From positions 62,001 to 126,000 of the forward strand of contig CAZILL010000002.1 in the NCBI GenBank assembly GCA_964540105.1: a stretch of 64,000 bases of DNA, given 5' to 3'. The notes beneath the pieces are model-generated. The model was not told where the DNA came from. It saw only the letters and a list, made by a program, of their open reading frames with translations, and ran no database searches. This DNA comes from DATKJY01 sp964540105. Its GTDB lineage: Bacteria > Zixibacteria > MSB-5A5 > GN15 > FEB-12. This document shows, piece by piece, positions 1 through 8,703 of this stretch (position 1 is the stretch's first letter; every line of letters begins with the position of its first letter). The position numbers were made by a program, and so were the translations under genes.

Positions 1-14
1 AATCCGTTGTGTAT

Positions 15-24
15 TAATCGATTA
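15..24. promoter_or_regulatory. Palindrome upstream of the GH35 gene, LacI-like operator candidate
   Basis: A perfect 10-bp palindrome TAATCGATTA centred on CpG lies 11 bp upstream of the -35 hexamer. LacI-family repressors of sugar genes bind AT-rich palindromes with a central CG, so this is a plausible operator for the glycosidase that follows. The flanks are not symmetric and no LacI gene lies in the window, so this is inference. Confidence 0.3.
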
Positions 25-35
25 CACGATTTCTA

Positions 36-64
36 TTGACATCCCCCACGGCATTTCGTATCAT
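36..64 (+). promoter_or_regulatory. Sigma70-type promoter of the GH35 gene
   Basis: TTGACA at 36-41 matches the -35 consensus fully; TATCAT at 59-64 matches the -10 in five of six positions; the spacer is exactly 17 bp. The expected transcription start is near 71, leaving a leader of about 50 nt with an AAGG Shine-Dalgarno-like sequence just upstream of the ATG at 121. Confidence 0.6.
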
Positions 65-120
65 TCTTGCTTCCTGTTTGCATCGAATGTTATGTAAATT
101 GTTGAATTATAAGGTCTTAT

Positions 121-2301
121 ATGCTTGGGGTCATTGGTAACAAGTTCTCAATCGGCAAGGAAACCTACCAGCCATACGCGGCTGAACTTCATTATTTCAG
201 GATTGACAAGAAATACTGGTCGATCTGTTTCGAACGGATAAAGCGAGCCGGATTTCGGATCATAACGACGACTATTCCATGGAATATCCATCAGGAAGAC
301 GGTAAGTTCGTCGATTTCAGTGGTCATACCGATCCCCGCAAGGATCTGATCGTCTTTCTCGAACTGGCTCGTGAATTTGCGTTCAAGGTTATCCTCCGCC
401 CAGGTCCCCTTGTGTCGGCGCAGTTGCCGTACGGCGGCCTCCCGAAAGTGCTTTTCAACGACATTCGTTTGTTTGCGCGAAATGCGACCGGACAGGAAGT
501 GAAGCTTCCTGATACGTACGGGATGGATGGCGGGTATCTGCCGAGTTATCTCCACTCCAATTTCCAGTTTCATCTGAAGAATTACTTCAAAGCGCTGATC
601 GACACGACCAAGAATTATGTTCACCCGCGCGGGCCGGTCTTCATGGTCGAATTGGATTATGAAACATCATTCGGGCGACTACTCGATCCTGATACTGCTG
701 ATTTCAATCCCGATGTTCTGGTAAATTCCTACCGCCCGTTTCTCGAGAGCGCCTATGTCGACATCAAGAAACTCAACCAGAAGTACAAAGAGAAGAACGC
801 CGGGTTTGAAGTCGTTGAGCCGCCGCGAAAGTTTTCTGAGCTGAGCTTAGATGAATACCCGAAGGTGCTTGACTGGTTCCGCTTCCGCGAACATGTGCTC
901 AACAGTTATCTCGACGTGCTTGAAGACACGTTCAAGTCTTACACGGTGGAGCCGCTCTTCTTCCGCTCGCTCTATTTTTGCCCCGGAGAACTGCTCCCCG
1001 CCTTCAGTCTCGTGCCTGAGGATCGATCGCCGTTTCTTGGCGCGAACGTGTTTCCTGAAGGAAGCTATTTCGACCTGATCACGAAGGGGCGGTTTTTGAA
1101 AGCTGAGTACGGATTTGCCTATGCAACTTCGTTTGCGTCAGGTTCGGCAGCTGCAGACCCGGCGCGCGAATCTCAGATGGCCCCGATTACCGAGTCTCGC
1201 CGACGGTTCTATTATACCGCGGGGCTTGCCGCCGGATTCAAGGGGATGAACCATTACATGTTCGTGGATCGTGCGCATTGGTACGGCGCGCCGCTTCATA
1301 GTGACGGAACGGTTTCGGCCGGCTTTGAGGTTGCGAAGAACTTCAATCAGGCAATCTCGACGATCGGTTTTGATAACATGGAACCGAAACTCGATATCGC
1401 CGTCCTGATCAATCGGATGTACTACTGGCTCCGCCGCACGTCCAGCCCCAAGGAATTCACATATGTCAAGCGGCTGCTCGATGAATCGACCGTAGGTTTC
1501 TGTCGCGACCTGATGCGGCTCAAGCATCACTACGGGATTCGCGAGAACCGCGACTTCAGTACTTTCAAACAATACAAGATGCTGTTTGTCCCGTCGACCG
1601 AGATCATGCCCGAGAAAGACCAGGAGGCGCTGGTGGAGCTGGCCAAGAGCGGCATGACCATCATCATGTGCGGTCTCATGCCACGACTTGACGAACATCT
1701 CAAAGAATGCCACGTCCTGAGCAACCATTTCCGCATCAAGACCTCCGAAGACTACCACATCGGAAACATCAGTCACAAAACTGGCGCTTTCCCGACCTAT
1801 ATTTACGGCTCGATCCGCCCCTCCGACGACGGCAAGACCAAGCGGATTGTCACGGAAGGAACGAAAGTGGTCGGCGTTTGCTCGAGCCGCTTCAAAGGCA
1901 CGCTCTACCTGTTCACTTTCGATGTCTCCTCGGGCGGCAATCACCAGAAACTGTCCTTCCTTGACAGTATCCTGACTTCCGAGAAGATCGTACCGAATGT
2001 CTACTGCAGTGACCCGTCGGTGGATGTTTCGTTTCAGATGGGAGACAAGAAGGGGCTCCTGTTGATTGTGGTCCCACCCCCCGGGGAATTGTCCGACGGC
2101 TTCGAGCAGAATATGAAAGAGATCATCGTGAAGATCGACCTGAAAGAGGCCGGATTCAGCGCCGCCCAGTTCAAAATGACCGACATGTTCGGAGGAGAGA
2201 CGGCGCAGGTGATCAAAATGACGGCGAAGGAACTAAAAGAAGGGATTCCGCTTAAGGTCTCCTTCCCTGACGGATTGATCTACGTCATCGAGAAGCGATA
2301 G
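121..2301 (+). CDS. GH35-like glycosidase (beta-galactosidase family)
   Basis: The N-terminal third follows the glycoside hydrolase family 35 barrel: a HYF segment at residues 24-26, the strand ending TIPWNIHQ at 51-58, and ILRPGP at 91-96 followed by the GGLP turn at 105-108. The expected acid/base segment is MVELDYETS at 175-183: the catalytic glutamate position is kept as E181, but the usual preceding Asn is Tyr, so the substrate or reaction may differ from classical beta-galactosidase. The 726-residue length fits the family plus a C-terminal beta domain. No signal peptide is visible, so a cytoplasmic enzyme is likely. The start follows an AAGG motif and a strong promoter. It is monocistronic; an intergenic repeat follows. 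Family assignment is firm, substrate is not. Confidence 0.8.
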   Translation: MLGVIGNKFSIGKETYQPYAAELHYFRIDKKYWSICFERIKRAGFRIITTTIPWNIHQEDGKFVDFSGHTDPRKDLIVFLELAREFAFKVILRPGPLVSAQLPYGGLPKVLFNDIRLFARNATGQEVKLPDTYGMDGGYLPSYLHSNFQFHLKNYFKALIDTTKNYVHPRGPVFMVELDYETSFGRLLDPDTADFNPDVLVNSYRPFLESAYVDIKKLNQKYKEKNAGFEVVEPPRKFSELSLDEYPKVLDWFRFREHVLNSYLDVLEDTFKSYTVEPLFFRSLYFCPGELLPAFSLVPEDRSPFLGANVFPEGSYFDLITKGRFLKAEYGFAYATSFASGSAAADPARESQMAPITESRRRFYYTAGLAAGFKGMNHYMFVDRAHWYGAPLHSDGTVSAGFEVAKNFNQAISTIGFDNMEPKLDIAVLINRMYYWLRRTSSPKEFTYVKRLLDESTVGFCRDLMRLKHHYGIRENRDFSTFKQYKMLFVPSTEIMPEKDQEALVELAKSGMTIIMCGLMPRLDEHLKECHVLSNHFRIKTSEDYHIGNISHKTGAFPTYIYGSIRPSDDGKTKRIVTEGTKVVGVCSSRFKGTLYLFTFDVSSGGNHQKLSFLDSILTSEKIVPNVYCSDPSVDVSFQMGDKKGLLLIVVPPPGELSDGFEQNMKEIIVKIDLKEAGFSAAQFKMTDMFGGETAQVIKMTAKELKEGIPLKVSFPDGLIYVIEKR

Positions 2302-2320
2302 CTCGCTGTTTTCGATTCAA

Positions 2321-2417
2321 GTTTTGCGTCAGTTCTTGCCCCTCAAGCGCCAGTTCACACTCTCTGTTCAACAGGGACAAGACCCCTTTCGGGGAAGGGG
2401 CAGGCCCGGCGCAACAC
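2321..2417. repeat. Intergenic repeat, copy 1 (shortened)
   Basis: Positions 2346-2417 match 4289-4360 in 70 of 72 bases by eye, and 2321-2343 match 4215-4237 almost fully. Copy 1 lacks about 50 bp present in copy 2, including the right arm of a hairpin. The unit holds a CCCC/GGGG hairpin near 2384-2400 that could also act as a transcription end for the minus-strand gene ending at 2457. Confidence 0.75.
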
Positions 2418-2456
2418 TCACGATGGGGCCGGATGAGGGCCGAACAGCTAACTTAG

Positions 2457-4070
2457 TTACTTCTGCCCGTACTGAGCCTGAGCTCTATCAGACGCGAGTG
2501 GTCTGACCAACTCCTTGAGCTCGTCAATCCGCTCCTGAAGCGACGCAATCTGTTTCTGCTGTTCCTTATTTGCTTCGATCAACAGTGCGACCAGCTTGCT
2601 GTAGTCGACAGATTTGTATCCGTCAGTGCCAGTGCTGACCACCTCCGGAAGTACTTCTTCAACTTCCTGCGCGATCAGGCCGATCTGCTTGCCTTCAGGG
2701 AAGTTCATGCCCGCAAATTCATTGCATTTCCAGTTGTAACTTACACCACGTAATTTCTGAACTCTGTCAAGCGAGTTAGACAATGTAGTAATATTCTTCT
2801 TCCATCGTCTATCGGAGTGATAGAGCGTTGAGTTATTACCGATAGTCCCTCTGACATCAAGCTTGTAGTTCGGTGCGTCGGTGCCGATGCCTACATTACC
2901 GCCCTGCTGGACGACAAAACGTGGGTACCAGTTTGCACCGTAATCGGGAGAAGCGGCGATTGTAAAAACGTTTTCGCTTCCTGAGCCATCGGTGAACATG
3001 ATCATTTGTTGGTTTGCACCAGTTTTACTGCCAATACCGATACCGTCCCAGGCTATGAAGTTAGAGAACATATTTGGACCAGCCGCTAAAACCTCTTGTA
3101 TTTCAAATTCCCTTGAGCCGGTTCCAAGACGTATTTCACCACCCACGTGTAGGACAGCAGTTGGAGCATTCATGTTAATACCTACACCACCTCTTGCACG
3201 AATCAGGAACTGATTCTTGGCAGTTGACTCAAAATCAGCATTAGTGGAATCTCCCCAAACAAAAGTGCCATGATGCAAAGCCTTTGCTTTAAATCCTGCC
3301 GCGAATGAAAAATCTCCGTCTACTGAATCTCGGTACCCGCCTGGAATTGTCGCACAGTATCCAGTTATTCTGTTCTCATATCCTCCACCTATTGTTGATA
3401 ATGAATCCCAAATAATGTTAATGTGACCGCCTGAAATCGTAGATTTTGCACCATTAACCAGAATATTGTTACCTCCACCACCACTAATCGTAGAAAATCG
3501 TCCAGCTGCGTTATTTGCTTCGCCGCCGGTAACTGTAGATCCATCCCCGTCTGCATCACAAAAGTTGCCCACTGCAAAGGCATTTAATCCATCGGCTCGA
3601 ACATTGCTACCGATTGTGAGATTTCCTCGGATATTTCCTCCGCAGGCTCCATCGACGGTTGATACTCTCATCGCATAGGGGACTGTTACCAATTTAGTTC
3701 GAGGTGTCATTTCTGGATCGGACCCAACCTTAATGCCTAGATATCTCCATTCAGGGCACATGGCATAATTAAAGACAGTATCCAATATAGGGCTCACTGT
3801 GCCAAGCACAACAGAAAAGAAGCCACTGTTAGTCGTTACGGACTGCGTTTCACTCCATTTGGATGACGCAAATTCGTTGTTGTTGCAGTAGATGGTGAAC
3901 AACACCGAATAAGTGTTGTCTGGAACCGGGTCGCCGCTTGGATCGGTCAAGCGGCCTTGATAGTGCATTACGGGTGGAGTCATCCAACCGCAGTACGAAT
4001 TGGCGCTCATATTGGAAGTCAACACTATTGTGAGTGTCAAGAATAAGGCGTTTCTATTCGCATTACACAT
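2457..4070 (-). CDS. Secreted fibre-like protein with S74 intramolecular chaperone domain
   Basis: A signal peptide covers about residues 1-24. Residues 30-150 are an Ig/beta-type N-terminal region beginning MHYQGRL, seen on many FCB surface proteins. The middle (about 170-290) holds Gly- and Ser-rich repeats of the kind SGGGxNN/GGGYxN resembling YadA-type head repeats. The C terminus is a peptidase S74-type chaperone domain beginning with SDRRWKKNI at S419, the expected self-cleavage Ser, then GLIAQEVEEVLPEVV and a terminal coiled coil (about 495-525). S74 domains drive trimer assembly of fibres and then cut themselves off. This predicts a trimeric surface fibre. Its flanks carry the same repeat, and a promoter lies at 4169-4197. 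The exported-fibre role is inferred. Confidence 0.8.
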   Translation of the reverse strand: MCNANRNALFLTLTIVLTSNMSANSYCGWMTPPVMHYQGRLTDPSGDPVPDNTYSVLFTIYCNNNEFASSKWSETQSVTTNSGFFSVVLGTVSPILDTVFNYAMCPEWRYLGIKVGSDPEMTPRTKLVTVPYAMRVSTVDGACGGNIRGNLTIGSNVRADGLNAFAVGNFCDADGDGSTVTGGEANNAAGRFSTISGGGGNNILVNGAKSTISGGHINIIWDSLSTIGGGYENRITGYCATIPGGYRDSVDGDFSFAAGFKAKALHHGTFVWGDSTNADFESTAKNQFLIRARGGVGINMNAPTAVLHVGGEIRLGTGSREFEIQEVLAAGPNMFSNFIAWDGIGIGSKTGANQQMIMFTDGSGSENVFTIAASPDYGANWYPRFVVQQGGNVGIGTDAPNYKLDVRGTIGNNSTLYHSDRRWKKNITTLSNSLDRVQKLRGVSYNWKCNEFAGMNFPEGKQIGLIAQEVEEVLPEVVSTGTDGYKSVDYSKLVALLIEANKEQQKQIASLQERIDELKELVRPLASDRAQAQYGQK

Positions 4071-4168
4071 ACGGTACTCTCCTTATGATTGTTGTCGCCG
4101 TTCACGTTGCTGTGTTAGCAGAACTGTAACGACAGTGCATAATTCATTGACGCTTTGTTCGATATTGT

Positions 4169-4197
4169 AAGATAATCAAATTTGTCCTTTTTGTCAA
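4169..4197 (-). promoter_or_regulatory. Promoter candidate for the S74 gene
   Basis: On the minus strand TTGACA lies at 4197-4192 and, after 17 bp, TATCTT at 4174-4169 (four of six). The -35 context CTTGACAAAAAGG is nearly the same as that in front of the FG-GAP gene at 36443. Confidence 0.45.
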
Positions 4198-4214
4198 GAG
4201 GTTTGTAGACTCGA

Positions 4215-4360
4215 ATTTTGCGTCAGTTCTTGTCCCTGCTTCAAAAGGGATGAACTGACGCCCGCGACACAGTCAGCTCAGGCAGAGAAGCGCAAGTTCA
4301 CACTCTCTGTTCAACAGGGACAAGACCCCTTTTGGGGAAGGGGCAGGCCCGGCGCAACAC
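4215..4360. repeat. Intergenic repeat, copy 2 (full) with perfect hairpin
   Basis: This longer copy contains a perfect 10-bp inverted repeat, GCGTCAGTTC at 4220-4229 and GAACTGACGC at 4252-4261, with an inner TCCCT/AGGGA pairing. The following 72 bp at 4289-4360 match copy 1 at 2346-2417. A small structured mobile or palindromic repeat element is the likely explanation; the hairpin may also terminate the minus-strand transcript ending at 4385. Confidence 0.7.
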
Positions 4361-4384
4361 ACAAGGTCTCCTTCGACCAACCCT

Positions 4385-5131
4385 TCACGAGTGGGTGATA
4401 CGGTTCAGCAGGTCGATGACAGCGCCGAGTTTGAATGGCTTCTGCAAGTAGCTGTCGTACGACTCCCCCTTCAGGGCAGCGGATGGGATCGGTTCTCGCT
4501 CTGATCCCATCAAGATGACGCTTGTTTCCGGATACGACTCTTTGATGCGTCGACTGAGTTCGAGTGGGTCATGGTCGCCGGATCGGGTGTCGGCGATGAC
4601 CACATCGAAGTGCCCGTTCTCCATTTCGTGAAGGGCTTCCCGCTGATCCGAAGCCGCGAATGGGACATAGTGACTCATATTGAGCGCTTCCGCCAGCGAC
4701 ACTCTGGTGGACGCATCCTGATCGACAACCAGAACCTTGCGCGTCGAATGGTGTCGGTTCTTCTTTGCACGGGCCAGCGTTTCTTCGATCAATTCCTCAA
4801 TATGGGCTATCCGAAAGGGCTTGGTGAGCAAGCCGTCGGGGGCAGCCTCACCGATCATCTGGGGGGATGCGTAACCAGTGATGAAGAGCACGGGCATGTC
4901 GGGGTACTGACGACGGACTTTCTTCAAGAGCTGAATGCCGTCGAGGTCGGGCATCTTAATATCGGTAACCATGACATCGTAACGCCCCTGCTTGAGTCTT
5001 TCAAGCGCTTCAATGCCGCCGTGCGCCGGGACCGTCTCGTAGCCGATGACATTCAGGGTGTCGTTAAGCAGATCGAGCAAGTTCAGGTCGTCGTCGACGA
5101 CGAGAACTCTGGCCTTCCGTGTGATTTCCAT
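4385..5131 (-). CDS. Response regulator with two receiver domains and no output domain
   Basis: Two CheY-like domains in tandem. Receiver 1 (about 7-120) has the complete site: acidic D13-D15, phosphoacceptor D57 in VTDIKMPDLDG, T85, and K104 followed by PF. Receiver 2 (about 131-245) has D137, acceptor-position D181 and K231-PF, but only one of the paired acidic residues in VVDQD, and Gly where the conserved Thr/Ser of the switch sits. Receiver 2 may therefore be weakly or not phosphorylated. There is no DNA-binding or enzymatic domain, so it likely works by protein contact. It starts three bases after the stop of the phosphohexomutase and must be co-transcribed with it. Its kinase is not evident nearby. 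Confidence 0.85.
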   Translation of the reverse strand: MEITRKARVLVVDDDLNLLDLLNDTLNVIGYETVPAHGGIEALERLKQGRYDVMVTDIKMPDLDGIQLLKKVRRQYPDMPVLFITGYASPQMIGEAAPDGLLTKPFRIAHIEELIEETLARAKKNRHHSTRKVLVVDQDASTRVSLAEALNMSHYVPFAASDQREALHEMENGHFDVVIADTRSGDHDPLELSRRIKESYPETSVILMGSEREPIPSAALKGESYDSYLQKPFKLGAVIDLLNRITHS

Positions 5132-5134
5132 ATC

Positions 5135-6478
5135 TCACGACCTTATTATCGATAACAGCTGTGCTTTCTTCTCTTCGAGGAGCGCCGAAGTGTCGGCCTC
5201 GATATTCAGCCGAAGCAGCGGCTCGGTGTTCGACGCGCGCAGATTAAACCAGAAGTTGTCGTACTGCACGGTGAGACCGTCGATCGTGTCCTGGGCGCCG
5301 GTAGCGAACGCTTTTGTCACGGCGTCGATCTTCGCCGGTATCGAACTCACCCGGCTATTGATTTCACCGGAGCGCACATAGGGATCAATCTGGCGCACCA
5401 GCTCGTGAAGCGGTCGGTTCTCGATTGAAATCAATTCGAGGCAAACCAAGAACGCGATCAGCCCCGAATCGGCAAACCAGTTGTCGCGAAAATAGAAGTG
5501 CCCGGAATGTTCCCCTCCGAAAATGGCATTGTGCTTCTTCATGAGCGGTTTTATCAGGGCGTGGCCGACCCGCGTGCGAATCGGTGTTCCCCCCAGTTCC
5601 GTGATCAATTTCGGAACTGCCCGCGAGCAGATCAAATTGTAGAGAATCGTTTCGCCGGCATGTTTTGTGAGGAGCGATTTGGAAACCAGCGCGGTCACCA
5701 TGTCACCGCCGAGCTGAGCGCCATGCTTATCAATCAGGAACATTCGGTCAGCATCACCGTCAAACGCGACCCCAAAGTCAGCGTTGATGGAGGCGATCTT
5801 CTTCTGAAGATCGACGAGGTTCTCGAGCTCAATAGGTGACGCCGGATGGTTCGGGAAGCTCCCGTCCAATTCAAAGAACAGGGGCGTTACTTCGATCGGC
5901 AGCTGGCTTAGCACCGGTGGAAGGGTCGCCCCGGCCATACCATTGCCGGCGTCGATGACGATCTTGTATTTTCGAATCTTACTCGGATCGATGAAAGAGA
6001 GGCAGTGCCGAGCGTAATCATCGCTAATGTCGCGGCGGACGACGATCCCTTTTGTTGGAGAGACGGTCAGATAGGCGCCATCCTCGATCGCCTTAAGCAT
6101 CTGACTGAGCCCCTCCTGTCCCGACAGCGGCTCAGCGTTCTTGCGACAAATCTTGAACCCATTGTACTCTTTTGGATTGTGGCTGGCGGTGATCATCACG
6201 CCGCCATCGTAATCAAACTTACCAACGGCAAAGTAGAGTCCGTCGGTTGAAACCATCCCCAGATCGATGACATCGACTCCGGCGTCATTCAACCCGCGTG
6301 CCAGATGCTCGAACATGAGATCCGATGACAGACGCATATCGCGTCCAACGGCGATGGTCTTGGGCTGAAGGTATCCCGCGAGCGACGCGCCAATCTTGTA
6401 GGCGGCATCGGCGTTCAGCTGGTTCGGCACAGTGCCGCGAATATCGTACGCTTTGAAAATTGTTGGGTCTATGGCCAT
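5135..6478 (-). CDS. Phosphomannomutase/phosphoglucomutase
   Basis: A 447-residue alpha-D-phosphohexomutase of the ManB/AlgC type that interconverts hexose 1- and 6-phosphates for nucleotide-sugar synthesis. The phosphoserine loop TASHNP places the catalytic Ser at S99. The Mg-binding loop DGDADR has D240, D242 and D244. The sugar-binding loop is GGEHSGH at 321-327 and the C-terminal phosphate-binding motif is RASNTEP. Length is typical. The ATG follows a GAGAG Shine-Dalgarno-like element. It is the first gene of a two-gene unit with the dual-receiver protein. Preference for mannose or glucose cannot be told from sequence. Cytoplasmic. Confidence 0.92.
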   Translation of the reverse strand: MAIDPTIFKAYDIRGTVPNQLNADAAYKIGASLAGYLQPKTIAVGRDMRLSSDLMFEHLARGLNDAGVDVIDLGMVSTDGLYFAVGKFDYDGGVMITASHNPKEYNGFKICRKNAEPLSGQEGLSQMLKAIEDGAYLTVSPTKGIVVRRDISDDYARHCLSFIDPSKIRKYKIVIDAGNGMAGATLPPVLSQLPIEVTPLFFELDGSFPNHPASPIELENLVDLQKKIASINADFGVAFDGDADRMFLIDKHGAQLGGDMVTALVSKSLLTKHAGETILYNLICSRAVPKLITELGGTPIRTRVGHALIKPLMKKHNAIFGGEHSGHFYFRDNWFADSGLIAFLVCLELISIENRPLHELVRQIDPYVRSGEINSRVSSIPAKIDAVTKAFATGAQDTIDGLTVQYDNFWFNLRASNTEPLLRLNIEADTSALLEEKKAQLLSIIRS

Positions 6479-6646
6479 AACTACTCTCGATACCTGATTG
6501 TTGTCCTTTAGGCTCAGTATCGGTTACACCATCACTAACCCTAACGTATCTCGCATGCGGAATCAAGGTTTAATCCGAATCCGTGTCTGTACGTTCTGGC
6601 GGAGTAGGGACTTCTCGGTCGAATGGTTGTCGTTTTCGGCAAGAGC

Positions 6647-7918
6647 TCAGGACGCGACGTCACTTCCCAGATGATGCGCAGAACGACAATTCTTGATTCC
6701 GAGCAAGATTCCACCCAGACCGATCACACTCGCCGCGAGATAGAGGAGCGTTCCGACGCACGGAATGAAGAAGAGAAGAGTCAGGATGACGAGGCCGACA
6801 AAAAGCGCCGATTTACTGAGCACGCCAATCCCAGGCCTGGCTTTTTGCAGAATCAGGAAGCCCAGAACAAAGCCGAGTACGATTTTCCCACAATAGAAGA
6901 TGATCGCTCCGGAGACACTGAGGAAACTGGTGACCGGAAGCATGAGGATGGAGAAGATGAGCAGAAGGGAACCCACGGGCGCGAGGTCTCCCGTGACCAG
7001 CAGGAGCCCCCCCACGCCAAGAGCGACCGACAGGATCAGGATGATCACCGCCATTACCAAGCTAAAGATACCAAGCAGGCCGGCCGCCACCGACACGGAA
7101 AACCGGCTCTGAACCTGGTGCACCGACTCCTCGGCGTACGGCCGAAATAGGTAGACGATGATGATGCCAAACAGAAAGGCCGCGAAGAGACTTGAGATTC
7201 TCAGAATGACACGTGTGTAGCCGCCTTTGTCCTGATCGGCAGCATCTTCCTTCGGCTGCTCGTGGGTAATGGTGCCGGAGATTGTCACTCCGGCGGTCGA
7301 ATCAATCTGTGCCTCGTTGGGAGAAATATAGGTAAGATTCCCCGCGATCACGGCCGGGGCGAGGATGGCGATGTGATCGGCTCTGATCTTGACATCGCCG
7401 GTCGTGACACCCGAAACCTCGACCCTGCCTCCGGTTAGGTCGGCATTTCCCTTGACTGTTCCCGCCAGATCGATCTGTCCGCCGTATATGGTGAGATCTC
7501 TCTCGATAATCGATCCTTTGGCCAGGTTGACATTCCCCCCGCACAGAACCGCGGACCGTGAAACATAGCCGTTCAGAGTGATAGTCTCTGCGCAGGACCG
7601 GAAAGAACCGTTGACTTTCCCGTTTTGCAGCACGCTCCGACCGAACAGATTGGCTGACTGACTGATCTCCCCGTTCACGGTAACCTGATAGGCAAAGGCC
7701 GTCAGGTCGCCGTCGATGATTCCGTCGGCTGAAAATTTCTGAGCATACACATAGTAATCGTCCGCGATATGATCGAGCTTGGAAATCGTGATATTCCCCC
7801 CCTTGACAAATTGCGAAGCTGACACGGAAGCAGCGGGCAGGAGGGGTAGTGTGAGCACAAGCAACAGCACAACCAGCAATGAAGAATCCGCTCGCTTTTG
7901 GGCGCTACCGGCCATCAT
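6647..7918 (-). CDS. Exported polymer-forming/bactofilin-like repeat protein with membrane C terminus
   Basis: A signal peptide (about 1-35) precedes a region (36-235) of short repeated beta strands rich in xxGxVxGxxx units, such as VNGEI, LNGYV and LAGTVKGNADL, the pattern of bactofilin/polymer-forming right-handed beta helices. The last 170 residues form about five hydrophobic segments. The layout suggests a periplasmic beta-helix tethered to the inner membrane by a polytopic domain, as in many conserved but uncharacterised proteins. The ATG at 7918 (a second ATG directly follows) has an AGGAGA ribosome-binding site. Transcribed divergently from the DUF3592-like gene. Function unknown; a scaffold or envelope-stress role is a guess. 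Confidence 0.6.
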   Translation of the reverse strand: MMAGSAQKRADSSLLVVLLLVLTLPLLPAASVSASQFVKGGNITISKLDHIADDYYVYAQKFSADGIIDGDLTAFAYQVTVNGEISQSANLFGRSVLQNGKVNGSFRSCAETITLNGYVSRSAVLCGGNVNLAKGSIIERDLTIYGGQIDLAGTVKGNADLTGGRVEVSGVTTGDVKIRADHIAILAPAVIAGNLTYISPNEAQIDSTAGVTISGTITHEQPKEDAADQDKGGYTRVILRISSLFAAFLFGIIIVYLFRPYAEESVHQVQSRFSVSVAAGLLGIFSLVMAVIILILSVALGVGGLLLVTGDLAPVGSLLLIFSILMLPVTSFLSVSGAIIFYCGKIVLGFVLGFLILQKARPGIGVLSKSALFVGLVILTLLFFIPCVGTLLYLAASVIGLGGILLGIKNCRSAHHLGSDVAS

Positions 7919-8088
7919 GGAAATCTCTCCTGTAGAGTCATACGGCCAATCCCCTTGTAAGTTGCCATGTTCAAAGGAAATAGCTGCGGGTTTCAGTTGT
8001 CAAGGTACAACAATTAGTCAACGCTGGCGCCGACCTGATAACACCTGTATCTTGGACTCGTGCGTTTTTGGAGAAGAGGAGCCCTGGC

Positions 8089-8625
8089 ATGATCGGCGCA
8101 GTGATCTTATCGGTCGCGACACTTGTAGCGGTCGTTGTGTTTGCGTGTTTGCGCCGTTTTCCGCTCAAGGTCTCGGCATTGTATTTTGTTATAGGTCTCT
8201 TGTTCCTTGGCGGCGGGGTGACCCTTGTGTATCTCCAGCAATCAGCTCTCGACGCCGCTCGCGAGGTTCAGAAATGGCCGTCAGTCTCCGCCCGCGTGGT
8301 CGACTCGCGGATCATCGGCACACGAGCCATCCGCCCGAACATTGTCTACGAGTACCGGGTCAACAACGTCGAGTATCGCGACAGCAGTTCGCTTGATATC
8401 CCAACGTTTGGCGCTCGTGCCACGAAACACGGCGAAGCGGATACGCTCGTCGCTTTATATCCGATCGGCAGGGAGATCACCATTCACTACAACCCTGACC
8501 GACCGACGCAGTCAAAGCTGCTGGTCTCACCGACCTGGGATCTGTTCGGGAAGATAGGACTCGGTTCGTTTCTGTTTGGAGTCGGCCTCTTTGGCCTGCT
8601 TGGCTTCGTTTTCAAACGAAGATAG
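8089..8625 (+). CDS. DUF3592-like membrane protein
   Basis: Two N-terminal hydrophobic segments (about 1-20 and 28-50), a soluble beta domain of about 100 residues, and a C-terminal hydrophobic segment ending FKRR. The pattern VxARVVDSRI, IVYEYRVNN, ITIHYNPDRPTQSKL matches the DUF3592 family, in which a small beta domain sits between membrane helices. A TTG at 8068 opens the frame earlier, but the ATG at 8089 has an AGAGGAG site seven bases upstream and is preferred, giving 178 residues. Function unknown. It stands between the polymer-forming protein (divergent) and the CstA gene, with no sign of a shared operon. Confidence 0.7.
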   Translation: MIGAVILSVATLVAVVVFACLRRFPLKVSALYFVIGLLFLGGGVTLVYLQQSALDAAREVQKWPSVSARVVDSRIIGTRAIRPNIVYEYRVNNVEYRDSSSLDIPTFGARATKHGEADTLVALYPIGREITIHYNPDRPTQSKLLVSPTWDLFGKIGLGSFLFGVGLFGLLGFVFKRR

Positions 8626-8703
8626 ATGTTTTGTGTGATGAGATGAGATCGCATACTATGAGAAGAAACAGGTGGTCATTTCAGGAACCCCGGTAGCACT
8701 GTT

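Larger units (their letters stand above)
4071..4384. other. Gene-free stretch between the S74 gene and the dual-receiver gene
   Basis: It holds the S74 gene's leader and promoter (4169-4197) and repeat copy 2 (4215-4360). No coding region, tRNA or riboswitch was recognised. Confidence 0.7.

Noticed and set aside
1138..1944. 268-codon frame on the minus strand
   Set aside because: It lies inside the GH35 gene in antisense; composition is a shadow of the plus-strand codons and it has no recognisable domain.
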